Assembly (NCBI GenBank): GCA_050946115.1
Contig: JBMNUF010000006.1
Span: 62,001 to 126,000, forward strand
Source: CAYFRC01 sp050946115
GTDB taxonomy: Bacteria; Bacillota; Clostridia; Christensenellales; Aristaeellaceae
Reading direction: 5' to 3'
DNA: 64,000 bases
The notes below the pieces were generated by a model that was not told the origin of the DNA, searched no databases, and saw only the letters and a list, made by a program, of their open reading frames with translations. Each line of letters opens with the position of its first letter. Position 1 is the stretch's first letter. The position numbers and the translations under genes were made by a program. Shown here piece after piece: positions 33,359-42,005 of the stretch.

Positions 33359-35521
33359 TCAGCGGTTGTCCCTCCTGAAGCCGCCGCGGTTGCCGCCGCC
33401 ATCCCTGCGGGGAGGACGACGCACGGGCATAGCCTCGTTGTCGTATTCGATGTCGTTGCGGATGAGGTTGATGCGGCCCTGGCTGTCGATCTCTGCCACC
33501 TTGCATTCGAGCGTGTCGCCGAGGTTCACGACGTCTTCGACCTTTTCCACCCTGCCGTTGTCTAACTTGGAGATGTGGATCATCCCGTCCTTTCCGGGCG
33601 CGTATTCGACGAACGCGCCGAAGGACATGATCCGAACGACCGCGCCGGTGAATACGTCGCCGACCTTGAGCTCCTTGGTGATGCCCTCGATGATCGATTT
33701 GGCCTTATCCGCGGCGTCCTGATCGGGCGTTGCGATGAAGACGTTGCCGTCGTCGTCGATGTCGATCTTGACGCCGGTGTCGGCGATGATCTTGTTGATC
33801 ATCTTTCCGCCGGGGCCGATGACCTCGCGAATCTTCTCGGGGTTGATCATGAAGTGGATGATCTTGGGCGCGTACTTCGAAAGCTCGGGGCGCGGTGCGG
33901 GCAGCGTTTCGAGCATTTTGCTCAAGATGTGCATGCGGCCGTCGAACGCCTGCGCGAGCGCCTGGCGAAGGATCGCCTCGTCGATGCCCTTGATCTTGAT
34001 GTCCATCTGGATCGCGGTGATGCCGAGCGCCGTGCCGGCGACCTTAAAGTCCATATCGCCCAGGAAGTCCTCGAGCCCCTGAATGTCCGTGAGCACGGCG
34101 ACCTTTTGGGAATCGTCCGCCTTGATGAGGCCCATCGCGACGCCCGCGACGGGGCGCTTGATCGGAACGCCCGCGTCCATCAGGCTCAGCGTGCTTCCGC
34201 ACACGGCTGCCTGCGACGTGGAGCCGTTCGAGGACATGACCTCGCTCACGAGGCGGATGCAGTACGGGAATTCGTCGACCGTGGGGATCATGGGTTCGAG
34301 CGCGCGTTCCGCGAGCGCGCCGTGGCCGATCTCGCGGCGGCCGGGGCTGCGCGCGGGCTTGGCTTCGCCCGTGGAATAGGCGGGGAAATTGTAGTGGTGC
34401 ATATAGCGCTTGGAGGTCTCGGGGGAGATGCCGTCCAAAAGCTGCATATCGCTCATCGGGGCGAGCGTCGTCACCGTCAGTACCTGCGTCTGTCCCCTCG
34501 TGAAGACCGCGCTTCCGTGCGGGCGCGGAAGGATGCTTGTTTCGCACCAGATGGGGCGAACCTCGGTCAGCTTTCTGCCGTCGGGGCGGGTGCCGGTTTC
34601 GAGGATGTTCTTGCGCATGACCTCTTTGTTGAGCGCGTACAGCGCATCGCCGATCTCGCCCTCGCGCCCCTCAAACGTTTCCGCAAAATGTTCGAGGGTT
34701 TCTTTGTTGACCTGTTCTTCGCGTGCCTGGCGCTCCTGCCGGTCGTAGGTCTCAAAGCACCACACGATCTTGTCGTACGCGAATTCGCGGACCGCCTTTT
34801 CGACGTCTTCGCCCGGAAGCATCAGCGGGAACTCCAACTTTTCCTTGCCGATCTCGGCGACGATTTCCTCCTGCAGCGCGACGATTTTCTTGATTTCCTC
34901 GTGGGCGTACAGGATGCCGCCCAGCATGACCTCTTCGGAAACTTCCTTTGCGCCCGCTTCGACCATCATCACGGCGTCTTTCGTGCCGGCGACGGTGAGA
35001 TTCAGTTCGCTCGAGGCGGACTGATCCATGTTCGGGTTTAGGATATAATGCCCGTCTATATAGCCTACGTTGACGGCGCCCGTCGGGCTCTCAAAGGGAA
35101 TGTCCGAAACGACGAGCGCGGCGGAAGAGCCGATCATCGCCGAAATTTCGGGCGAATTGTCGTTGTCGGTGGAAAGCACGGTTACGTGCACGCTTACGTC
35201 GTGGCGCATTCCCTTGGGGAACAGCGGGCGAAGCGGACGGTCTATCAGGCGGCTGGTGAGGATCGCCTTTTCGGCGGGCCGCCCCTCGCGGCGGTTCCAA
35301 CTGCCCGGGATCCTGCCGACGGAGTAGAGCTTCTCCTCGAAGTCCACGCTCAGCGGGAAAAAGTCGATGCCGGGGCGCGGCGTCTTGGCGACGGTGACGT
35401 TGACCAACACCGCCGTCTCGCCGTAGCGCACGAGGCACGAGCCGTTGGCCTGTTCGCAGTACTTGCCGAATTCCAACGTCAGCGTACGGCCGCCCAGCTC
35501 CATTTCATACTTCTTGAACAT
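33359..35521 (-). CDS. pnp: Polyribonucleotide nucleotidyltransferase (PNPase)
   Basis: Phosphorolytic 3'-5' exoribonuclease of mRNA decay, forming a homotrimer ring; 720 residues. Two RNase PH domains flank a helical domain. The second has the family signatures RRPDGR-like (TGTRPDGR), FTRGQTQ and a phosphate site with SSNGSTSQA. A KH domain follows (REVIGPGGKMINKI, about residues 560-600), then an S1 domain (VGDVFTGAVVRIMSFGAFVE). The tail is glycine- and arginine-rich (GGGNRGGFRRDNR). The gene is preceded by rpsO and a hairpin, the classic arrangement. Confidence 0.97.
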   Translation of the reverse strand: MFKKYEMELGGRTLTLEFGKYCEQANGSCLVRYGETAVLVNVTVAKTPRPGIDFFPLSVDFEEKLYSVGRIPGSWNRREGRPAEKAILTSRLIDRPLRPLFPKGMRHDVSVHVTVLSTDNDNSPEISAMIGSSAALVVSDIPFESPTGAVNVGYIDGHYILNPNMDQSASSELNLTVAGTKDAVMMVEAGAKEVSEEVMLGGILYAHEEIKKIVALQEEIVAEIGKEKLEFPLMLPGEDVEKAVREFAYDKIVWCFETYDRQERQAREEQVNKETLEHFAETFEGREGEIGDALYALNKEVMRKNILETGTRPDGRKLTEVRPIWCETSILPRPHGSAVFTRGQTQVLTVTTLAPMSDMQLLDGISPETSKRYMHHYNFPAYSTGEAKPARSPGRREIGHGALAERALEPMIPTVDEFPYCIRLVSEVMSSNGSTSQAAVCGSTLSLMDAGVPIKRPVAGVAMGLIKADDSQKVAVLTDIQGLEDFLGDMDFKVAGTALGITAIQMDIKIKGIDEAILRQALAQAFDGRMHILSKMLETLPAPRPELSKYAPKIIHFMINPEKIREVIGPGGKMINKIIADTGVKIDIDDDGNVFIATPDQDAADKAKSIIEGITKELKVGDVFTGAVVRIMSFGAFVEYAPGKDGMIHISKLDNGRVEKVEDVVNLGDTLECKVAEIDSQGRINLIRNDIEYDNEAMPVRRPPRRDGGGNRGGFRRDNR

Positions 35522-35608
35522 TGTTCTTCCCCTCCTATGGGTTTTTCTCTATATCTTTCTTATTGATACCAAATATAAACGCCGGCATGGCGAAAAATGC
35601 AATTCAAA

Positions 35609-35641
35609 CGCCGCCGCACAGGTTTTCCCCGTGCGACGGCG
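35609..35641 (-). terminator. Hairpin between rpsO and pnp
   Basis: On the minus strand a stem of 11 pairs with one G-U wobble that forms only in the minus-strand RNA, then GTTTGAATT. It is probably a partial terminator or processing site, as in the E. coli rpsO-pnp junction. Confidence 0.65.
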
Positions 35642-35667
35642 CATCGATCATCTCCAAAAAAGAGGCA

Positions 35668-35922
35668 TTACCTGCGCAGTCCGAGCTTCGCGATCAGATC
35701 ACGGTAGCTCCCGATGTCGGTAGACTTGAGATAGTCGAGCAGACCGCGGCGCTGGCCGACCATGAGCAGAAGCCCGCGGCGGGAGTGGTGGTCGTTTTTG
35801 TGCAGCTTCAGATGCTCGTTGAGGTGGTTGATGCGCTCCGTGAGAAGCGCGATCTGCACTTCGGGGGAGCCGGTGTCGCCGTCGTGGCGACCGTATTCGC
35901 GGATGACTTCTTGCTTGTCCAT
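35668..35922 (-). CDS. rpsO: 30S ribosomal protein S15
   Basis: Small-subunit protein that binds 16S rRNA in the central domain, 84 residues. It is a typical helical S15: EYGRHDGDTGSPEVQIALLT near residue 10, HLKLHKNDHHSRRGLLLMVG in the middle, and a C-terminal DLIAKLGLRR. ATG 35922 follows CGGAGG. A long 5' leader with hairpins lies between the promoter and the gene and may serve S15 feedback control. Confidence 0.98.
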   Translation of the reverse strand: MDKQEVIREYGRHDGDTGSPEVQIALLTERINHLNEHLKLHKNDHHSRRGLLLMVGQRRGLLDYLKSTDIGSYRDLIAKLGLRR

Positions 35923-36015
35923 GGGTGTTTCCTCCGTTTTTTGTATTCCCGTGCGCTAAGTAAGCCGTCGGAGATTCGGCAAACCGAGCAAACGGTTCTT
36001 AGGCATATACGCCTA
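35923..36015 (-). ncRNA. rpsO 5' leader with hairpins
   Basis: From the predicted transcription start the leader begins with TTAGGC-GTATAT-GCCTAA, a perfect six-pair hairpin at the very 5' end. A second stem AACCG/CGGTT follows, then a weaker GCCG/CGGC stem, before CGGAGG. S15 leaders often regulate translation by binding S15. The fold is proposed from reading only. Confidence 0.45.
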
Positions 36016-36021
36016 ATTTGC

Positions 36022-36050
36022 ATTATACCACAGGGTACGGCGCTTGTAAA
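36022..36050 (-). promoter_or_regulatory. Promoter of the rpsO-pnp operon
   Basis: On the minus strand TTTACA (36050-36045), 17 bases, TATAAT (36027-36022), preceded by TGG. Confidence 0.82.
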
Positions 36051-36159
36051 TGATAAACATTCGATTTTTTTGTGAAATGTTTGGGTGAATTTTTCGCGCG
36101 GGGTTGCGCCCCGAAAACATCTTACACATCGTGCTTCTGTTGCTTCATCCAAATGCGCA

Positions 36160-36888
36160 TCACGAGCGTATGGGGAGCAGCTTTGTCAAAAGCACCTGCA
36201 GACGCACGGAAAGCCCTTCGATGGATACGTCTTTTCCGCGCCGCATGTCATACATCGCCCTTTTGACGACCTTCTCGGGCGTGGTGAAGCGGTTGTAATA
36301 CGTAACCGACCCATCATGCGTGTCCGCCCTGCCAAAGAACGCGGTTTTGACCCAGCCCGGGCATACGCACAAAACGCATATGCCCTTGGGCTTGAGTTCG
36401 ACGTTCAGCGCGCGCGAAAACGAAAGCACAAACGCCTTCGTCGCGGCGTATACGTTGATGCACGGCACCGGCTGAAACGCGGAGAGCGAACCCATCTGGT
36501 AGATCGCGCTTCCACGCGCCATGTAGGGGAGGCACAGATACGTCATCTCGACGAGCGACGTGTCGTTTAACGCGATCATATCGCGATACGTATCGAGCGG
36601 CACATCTTGGAACGCGCAGAACTTGCCATATCCGCTTGCATTCACAAGGCACGCGATTTCGGGCTTTTCCGCCTCCAACAGCGCCTGAAAGCGCGAAACG
36701 GCATCCCGATCCGTGAGGTCAAGCGGCAAAATGCGGCAGGGCAGGACGCAGAGAGACGCCGTTTCCTTCAGCGCCTCTTCGCGCCGCGCGATGAGCCACA
36801 TTTCGTCCGCCTGCACCGTTTTTGAAAGCACTTTTGCAAATTCGCGCCCGATGCCCGAGGACGCGCCAGTGATTACGATGATTTTCAC
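36160..36888 (-). CDS. Short-chain dehydrogenase/reductase
   Basis: Cytosolic NAD(P)-dependent SDR, 242 residues. The cofactor site TGASSGIG is at residues 8-15, NASG (equivalent to NNAG) is near 85, the serine-bearing strand YQMGSLSAF lies near 135, and the catalytic YAATK is near 150. The substrate is unknown. GTG 36888 overlaps the stop of the isocitrate dehydrogenase gene (GTGA), so it is translated with the TCA operon; the open frame to 37089 is rejected. It resembles general SDRs of the DltE/YqjQ kind, with a C-terminal extension that includes RLQVLLTKLL. Confidence 0.88.
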   Translation of the reverse strand: MKIIVITGASSGIGREFAKVLSKTVQADEMWLIARREEALKETASLCVLPCRILPLDLTDRDAVSRFQALLEAEKPEIACLVNASGYGKFCAFQDVPLDTYRDMIALNDTSLVEMTYLCLPYMARGSAIYQMGSLSAFQPVPCINVYAATKAFVLSFSRALNVELKPKGICVLCVCPGWVKTAFFGRADTHDGSVTYYNRFTTPEKVVKRAMYDMRRGKDVSIEGLSVRLQVLLTKLLPIRS

Positions 36889-38084
36889 GCGTCGAGCCTC
36901 TCCCTGATCGCATCCAAAAACTGCTGCGTGTCGGCGATGAGCGCGGTATTGTCGCAGAGCGCAGCGAGGTCCTTCGTCACGATGCCCGCCTCGATCGTCG
37001 CAACCGTCGCCTTTTCCAGCTTCTTCGCAAACGCGATGAGGGCGTCGTTTCCATCCAATTCGCCGCGCTTTGCGAGCGCGCCCGTCCATGCGTAAATGGT
37101 CGCGACGGGGTTGGTGGAGGTCTTTTCGCCCTTCAGATAGCGGTAGTAGTGGCGCGTAACCGTGCCGTGCGCCGCCTCGTACTCATAGTTGCCGTCGGGG
37201 CTGACCAATACGCTCGTCATCATCGCGAGAGAGCCGAACGCGGTGGATACCATGTCGCTCATTACGTCGCCGTCGTAGTTCTTGAGCGCCCAAACGAAGC
37301 CGCCCTCCGAGCGGATGACGCGCGCGACCGCGTCGTCTATGAGCGTGTAGAAATAGGTGATACCTTTTTTCTCAAACGCTTCTTTATAATCGCGCTCGTA
37401 AATCTCCTCGAACAGCAGCTTAAAGGTTTGGTCGTAGGTCTTGGAGATGGTGTCCTTCGTCGAGAACCACAGGTCGAGCCCCTCGCTCAGCGCGTAGCGG
37501 AAGCAGGAGTGCGCGAACGACTCGATGGAATCGTCGCGGTTATGCACCGCCTGCAGAATGCCCTTGCCGTCGAAGGTGAAAACGTCCTCGGAAATCGTCT
37601 CCCCGCTCTCGCTTTCAAACACGAGTTTCGCCCTGCCCGCGCCGTGCACGCGCATCTCCGTGCCCTTATACACGTCGCCGTAGGCGTGGCGCGCGATGAC
37701 GATAGGCTTTTTCCAGGTCTTCACGTTCGGGTGGATGTTGTCCGTTACAATCGGCGCGCGGAAGACCGTGCCGTCGAGCAGGGCGCGCAGCGTGCCGTTC
37801 GGGCTCTTCCACATCTTTTTCAATTTGTATTCTTCCACGCGCTGCAAATTCGGCGTGATGGTCGCGCACTTTACCCCGACCTTGTGCCGCATGATCGCGT
37901 GCGCCGCGTCCGTCGTCACGGCGTCGTCGGTCTTATCGCGCTCGGGGAGCGACAGGTCGTAATATTCCGTGTTAAGCTCGATATAGGGCGTAAGCAGCGT
38001 GTCCTTAATCATGCGCCAGAGGATGCGCGTCATTTCGTCGCCGTCCATCTCGACGATGGGGTTTTTCATGAGAATCTTATGCAT
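36885..38084 (-). CDS. icd: NADP-dependent isocitrate dehydrogenase
   Basis: Converts isocitrate to 2-oxoglutarate with NADPH formation; 399 residues of the eukaryote-like (type II) IDH group rather than the E. coli type. Signatures are VEMDGDEMTRILW at the N-terminus, KSPNGTLRALLDGTVFR near residue 95, and YEAAHGTVTRHYYR with TSTNPVATIYAWTG near 300-330. ATG 38084 overlaps the aconitase-like stop by 8 bases. With aconitase and citrate synthase it makes 2-oxoglutarate for glutamate. Confidence 0.96.
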   Translation of the reverse strand: MHKILMKNPIVEMDGDEMTRILWRMIKDTLLTPYIELNTEYYDLSLPERDKTDDAVTTDAAHAIMRHKVGVKCATITPNLQRVEEYKLKKMWKSPNGTLRALLDGTVFRAPIVTDNIHPNVKTWKKPIVIARHAYGDVYKGTEMRVHGAGRAKLVFESESGETISEDVFTFDGKGILQAVHNRDDSIESFAHSCFRYALSEGLDLWFSTKDTISKTYDQTFKLLFEEIYERDYKEAFEKKGITYFYTLIDDAVARVIRSEGGFVWALKNYDGDVMSDMVSTAFGSLAMMTSVLVSPDGNYEYEAAHGTVTRHYYRYLKGEKTSTNPVATIYAWTGALAKRGELDGNDALIAFAKKLEKATVATIEAGIVTKDLAALCDNTALIADTQQFLDAIRERLDA

Positions 38085-40302
38085 GTTCCGTTCCCTTCCT
38101 TTTCGCGTAGTAATTCATGAGGCAGCCGCAAAGGAGAATCTCCCTTTCGTTTTCCGTGAGGTCGGACAGCGTCAGCATATAGTCGTGCTTCGTCCCGTCC
38201 GCCTTCAAAAGCGTCGCGGGGATGCGCTTGCGCCCTTCCTCGAGCGCCGTTTTGAGGTGCGGCACGAACAGGAAATCGCCGTTTTCGCCGACAAATTCGT
38301 CTTCGAGCGTGAAGGGGGGCATGCCCCAGTTGATGCAGTTGGAGCGGTATCTCTTGGTGGCGTAGCTTATGCACAGGTTGCACGCACCGCCCAGTACGCG
38401 CTGGCACGATGCCGCCTGTTCCCGCGCAGAACCGTCGCCGGGGTGCAATGCGTAGATAAAGGAGCCTGTATTGGTATCGTCCTCCGCAGCGCCGAACGCG
38501 GAAAAGGCGTTCTCCCAGCGCTTTGTGTCGCCCCTGTCCCGCGCCTCCTTTGCGCGCGACACGTACATCGGGTCGCGCCGCGAGAGCGTGAACTCGGCAA
38601 GCCTTTGCGGATTGGAACGGTAGGAAGAAGTTTCACCTGAGGGGATTAATTCGTCCGTCGTCGTCACGGGGTCGCGCAGCACGCTTGCGACGCGCACAAG
38701 CAGGTTCTCCTTCATTTCGGGAATCTTCGGCCAATCGGTGATGTTGGGGCCGAAGACGAGTTCTGCCTTCTCATCGGGCATTCCGATGCCGTTATAGACG
38801 CGCTTTTCATATATCCCGCTGTCGAAGTCGTATTCGACATCCGTTGGCGCTGCGTAATCGCATTCCGCGGCGCTCGTCAAAATGCCGCCCTTTGCCGCCG
38901 TCGCCGCGATGGAGCGCGCGTCCATGAGCGCGACCATCGCGACTTGCCCTTCGGAGGGCTTGGAACCCTCGCGGTTGGGGAAGTTGCGCGTAGTATGCCG
39001 CGCGGAGAGCATTCCGTTTGCCGGCACGTCGCCCGCGCCGAAGCACGGCCCGCAGAAGCACGGCTTGATGAGCGCGCCCGCTTCCATGAGCGTCGTAAGC
39101 GCGCCGTTTTTGAGCAGCGCGAGGTTGACGGGCTGCGAAGGCGGATAGATCGTCAGTTGGAACGCGCCGTTTCCGACAGATTTTCCGTCGAGGATCGCCG
39201 CCGCCTCCAATACGTTTTCGTACAGACCGCCCGCGCAGCCCGCGATCACGCCCTGATCGAGGCGGAAGCCCTCCTTCGTGCACTTGTCCGTCAGGAAGTT
39301 TTCTTTGATGCCGTATTCCTTTTCCGCCTCGCGCAACGCATCCGAAGCGTAGGGGCCCGTGAGAGAGGAAATTGGCAGCGCGTTGGACGGGTGGAACGGC
39401 AGCGCGATCATCGGCTCGATTTTTGAAAGATCCAATTCGATCATGTTGTCGTAGCACGCGCCGTCGAGCGCGGAAAGCGGCGCATACGCATCCGCTCGCC
39501 CGTGCCGCGCGTAAAAGCGCTTCACGACATCGTCCGTCTCCCATACGCTGGACAGGCACGCGGTCTCCGTCGTCATCACGTCGATGCCCATACGGAAATC
39601 CATGGAAAGGGAGGAAATGCCGCTCCCGACGAATTCCATCACGCGGTTTTTGACAAATCCCCTTTTGTAGGTCGCGCCGCACAGCGCAATCGCAACGTCG
39701 TGCGGGCCCACGCCGTGGCGCGGTTTTCCGGTGACGTATACCAAGGTGACGGGCGGTTTTTTGATGTCCCAGGTATTTTCTAAAAGCTGGCGCACGAGCT
39801 CCGGGCCGCCTTCGCCAACGCCCATGCAGCCCAGCGCGCCGTAGCGCGTGTGCGAATCGCTGCCCAGCACCATGCTGCCGCATTTTGCGAGCGCTTCGCG
39901 GGCGTACTGGTGGATCACCGCGAGATTTGCGGGCACGAACACCCCGCCGTATTTTCGTGCGGCGGAGAGGCCGAACACGTGGTCGTCTTCGTTGATGGTG
40001 CCGCCGACTGCGCACAGGCTGTTGTGGCAGTTTGTGAGCGCGTAGGGGATGGGGAACTTCTCCAGTCCGCTCGCCCGCGCCGTCTGAATGATGCCGACGT
40101 AGGTGATGTCGTGCGAAATCAGCGCGTCAAAGCCGACGGAAAAGGAATCGGGCGCATCGCCCCTGTCGTGCGCGGACAAGATGCGGTAGGCAATGGTCTT
40201 TTCCCTCGAATACGGTTCGCCCGCGGGCAGTTTCACCGGAACGCCGTTTTTCAATGCTACCGGGCCGTCATATAGAGCAGGTATAAGAATCCCTCCTTGC
40301 AT
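38077..40302 (-). CDS. Aconitase-family hydratase (aconitate hydratase)
   Basis: Iron-sulfur hydratase that isomerises citrate to isocitrate, 741 residues if read from the ATG at 40302. Aconitase motifs are visible: LGSDSHTRYGALGCMGVG near residue 145, the cluster cysteines in VIAGCAGG and KPCFCGPCFGAGD, and a swivel domain with ITDWPKIPE. Its neighbours, IDH downstream and citrate synthase divergent, give a TCA role. The start is unusual. A strong AAGGAGGG (40291-40298) lies inside codons 2-4, and nothing resembling a ribosome site precedes the ATG. Translation may instead begin at a rare codon such as ATA at 40282-40284, giving MPALYDGP. Confidence 0.88.
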   Translation of the reverse strand: MQGGILIPALYDGPVALKNGVPVKLPAGEPYSREKTIAYRILSAHDRGDAPDSFSVGFDALISHDITYVGIIQTARASGLEKFPIPYALTNCHNSLCAVGGTINEDDHVFGLSAARKYGGVFVPANLAVIHQYAREALAKCGSMVLGSDSHTRYGALGCMGVGEGGPELVRQLLENTWDIKKPPVTLVYVTGKPRHGVGPHDVAIALCGATYKRGFVKNRVMEFVGSGISSLSMDFRMGIDVMTTETACLSSVWETDDVVKRFYARHGRADAYAPLSALDGACYDNMIELDLSKIEPMIALPFHPSNALPISSLTGPYASDALREAEKEYGIKENFLTDKCTKEGFRLDQGVIAGCAGGLYENVLEAAAILDGKSVGNGAFQLTIYPPSQPVNLALLKNGALTTLMEAGALIKPCFCGPCFGAGDVPANGMLSARHTTRNFPNREGSKPSEGQVAMVALMDARSIAATAAKGGILTSAAECDYAAPTDVEYDFDSGIYEKRVYNGIGMPDEKAELVFGPNITDWPKIPEMKENLLVRVASVLRDPVTTTDELIPSGETSSYRSNPQRLAEFTLSRRDPMYVSRAKEARDRGDTKRWENAFSAFGAAEDDTNTGSFIYALHPGDGSAREQAASCQRVLGGACNLCISYATKRYRSNCINWGMPPFTLEDEFVGENGDFLFVPHLKTALEEGRKRIPATLLKADGTKHDYMLTLSDLTENEREILLCGCLMNYYAKRKGTEHA
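40291..40298 (-). promoter_or_regulatory. Shine-Dalgarno inside the apparent aconitase reading frame
   Basis: AAGGAGGG six bases before an ATA codon and just after the only ATG. The next ATG is out of frame, so the true initiation codon is doubtful. Confidence 0.5.
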
Positions 40303-40322
40303 ATCGTGAATCGAACGGAATC

Positions 40323-40351
40323 ATTATAGCACTGTTTTTCCTGCACCGCAA
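40323..40351 (-). promoter_or_regulatory. Promoter of the aconitase-IDH-SDR operon
   Basis: On the minus strand TTGCGG (40351-40346), 17 bases, TATAAT (40328-40323), preceded by TGC. Confidence 0.8.
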
Positions 40352-40435
40352 GCCCGTTTTTTTACATCAAAAAGAAAAATCTGCATAATCGGCATGCCGA
40401 ATCCTGCAATACGAACGAATATACAGAAAAATAAC

Positions 40436-40464
40436 TTGCTAAATCGGGAGAGACGTGATAGAAT
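40436..40464 (+). promoter_or_regulatory. Promoter of the citrate synthase gene
   Basis: TTGCTA (40436-40441), 17 bases, TAGAAT (40459-40464), with TGA before the -10. The two divergent TCA promoters are about 85 bases apart, leaving room for a shared regulator. Confidence 0.6.
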
Positions 40465-40496
40465 TATGCAAATTTTGGAAAGACGGAGGAGTCACA

Positions 40497-41864
40497 ATGC
40501 AGAATATATCCGACGCGGTCATGTCCGACTATATCGACAAGATTTGTCAGGACATGAAGGAGAGCTACGCGATCGATTTTTCACAGCATCAAAACTACAA
40601 CATCAAGCGGGGCCTGCGCAACTCGGACGGCACGGGCGTCATCGCGGGTGTGACGTCCATCGCCAGCGTACAGGGATACATGATGCTCGACGGCGAACCG
40701 ATCCCCATGCCGGGCAGGCTCTATTACAGGGGGATCGAAATCTCCGAGATCGTCAGCGAACACATCAAAAACGGCATCTTCGGCTTTGAAGAGGTCATGT
40801 ATCTTTTGCTGGTAGGAAAACTCCCCACGCGCGAGCAGTTGGAGGTTTTCGATGCCGCGCAGTCCGGCGCACGCAAGCTCCCCACCAATTTTATGGAAGA
40901 CAATATGCTGCGCGCCCATAGCCCCGACATCATGAACCAGCTCGCGAAGAATATTCTCGCGCTGTATACCTACGACCCCAACCCGGACGACACTTCCCTC
41001 AAAAACATGCTGCGCCAGTCGATCGAGCTCATGGGGCGCGTGCCGATCCTCGTCGCGACCGCGTACCGCATCAAGCAGCACTACGACGACGGGGGATCGC
41101 TGCTTCTACATAAGCCCATAGAGTCCCTTTCCTTCGCGGAGAACTTCCTGCACATCATTCGCCCGGACAACAAGTACACGCGCGAGGAGGCGCTCTTGCT
41201 CGACGTCATGCTGACGCTGCACGCGGAGCACGGCGGCGGCAACAACTCCACCTTTACAAGCCGCGTGTTGGCTTCGACCGGCACCGACACTTACGGCGCG
41301 ATTTCGGCGGCGGTCTCGTCCCTGAAGGGCCCGCTGCACGGCGGCGCGAACAAAAAAGCCATGGAGATGCTGGACAACGTCCGCCAGAACGTGCCCGAAT
41401 GGCACGATGAAGGGAAGCTTGCCGACTATCTCCGCCTGATTCGCGACCGCAAGGCGAACGACGGCTCCGGCAAGATTTACGGGCTGGGACACGCCGTCTA
41501 CACGATGAGCGACCCGCGCTCCCTGATCCTCAAGGATTACGCGAAGAAAATGGCGAGCGGCACGCAGTTCGAGGAGGACTTCGAACTCATGGACGCGATC
41601 GAGCGCATCGGCATTCAGGTGCTCAACGAAAAGCTCGGAAAGCGCAAGGCCATCTGTGCGAACGTCGACATGTATTCCGGCATCGTATACGAAATGCTGG
41701 GCATCCCGCAGGAATTGTATACGCCGCTGTTCGCCGTCTCCCGTTTGGCGGGCTGGTGCGCGCATCGCATGGAGGAAGCGCTGACCGGCGGCAGGATTAT
41801 GCGCCCCGGCTATCGTGCGGTCATGCCGCATAACGAATACGTGCCGATGAGCGAGAGAGGCTGA
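40497..41864 (+). CDS. gltA: Citrate synthase
   Basis: Condenses oxaloacetate and acetyl-CoA into citrate, 455 residues. Catalytic motifs are present: LHAEHGGGNNSTFTSR with its histidine near residue 245, the loop GPLHGGANKKAMEML near 285, and GLGHAVYTMSDPR near 330. ATG 40497 follows GGAGGAG by five bases, while the frame open from 40455 lacks a ribosome site and overlaps the promoter. It is the first step of a short oxidative branch with the divergent aconitase and IDH genes. The length is close to the clostridial citrate/2-methylcitrate synthase group; 2-methylcitrate use cannot be excluded. Confidence 0.94.
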   Translation: MQNISDAVMSDYIDKICQDMKESYAIDFSQHQNYNIKRGLRNSDGTGVIAGVTSIASVQGYMMLDGEPIPMPGRLYYRGIEISEIVSEHIKNGIFGFEEVMYLLLVGKLPTREQLEVFDAAQSGARKLPTNFMEDNMLRAHSPDIMNQLAKNILALYTYDPNPDDTSLKNMLRQSIELMGRVPILVATAYRIKQHYDDGGSLLLHKPIESLSFAENFLHIIRPDNKYTREEALLLDVMLTLHAEHGGGNNSTFTSRVLASTGTDTYGAISAAVSSLKGPLHGGANKKAMEMLDNVRQNVPEWHDEGKLADYLRLIRDRKANDGSGKIYGLGHAVYTMSDPRSLILKDYAKKMASGTQFEEDFELMDAIERIGIQVLNEKLGKRKAICANVDMYSGIVYEMLGIPQELYTPLFAVSRLAGWCAHRMEEALTGGRIMRPGYRAVMPHNEYVPMSERG

Positions 41865-41894
41865 TAAAATAGCATAGGCTTTTCGCAACAGCAA

Positions 41895-41932
41895 GGCATG
41901 GCTACCGACTCGACAGGTGGCCATGTCTTTAT
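41895..41932 (+). terminator. Terminator after citrate synthase
   Basis: GGCATGGCTACC (41895-41906) pairs with GGTGGCCATGTC (41916-41927), using two G-U wobbles that form only on plus-strand RNA; TTTATATT follows. Confidence 0.75.
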
Positions 41933-41941
41933 ATTATGACA

Positions 41942-41971
41942 TTGACAAAGGGTTCCGACGGGCGGTATAAT
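41942..41971 (+). promoter_or_regulatory. Promoter of the FGGY kinase gene
   Basis: TTGACA (41942-41947), 18 bases, TATAAT (41966-41971): two perfect consensus hexamers with a one-base-long spacer. Confidence 0.88.
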
Positions 41972-42005
41972 AATCTTGAAGAATTCGGGTAGGGGAGGCC
42001 TTCTC

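Noticed and set aside
36060..36159. Terminator CGGGG-loop-CCCCG after the SDR gene
   Set aside because: The 5-bp stem has no T run on the minus strand side; not strong enough to list.
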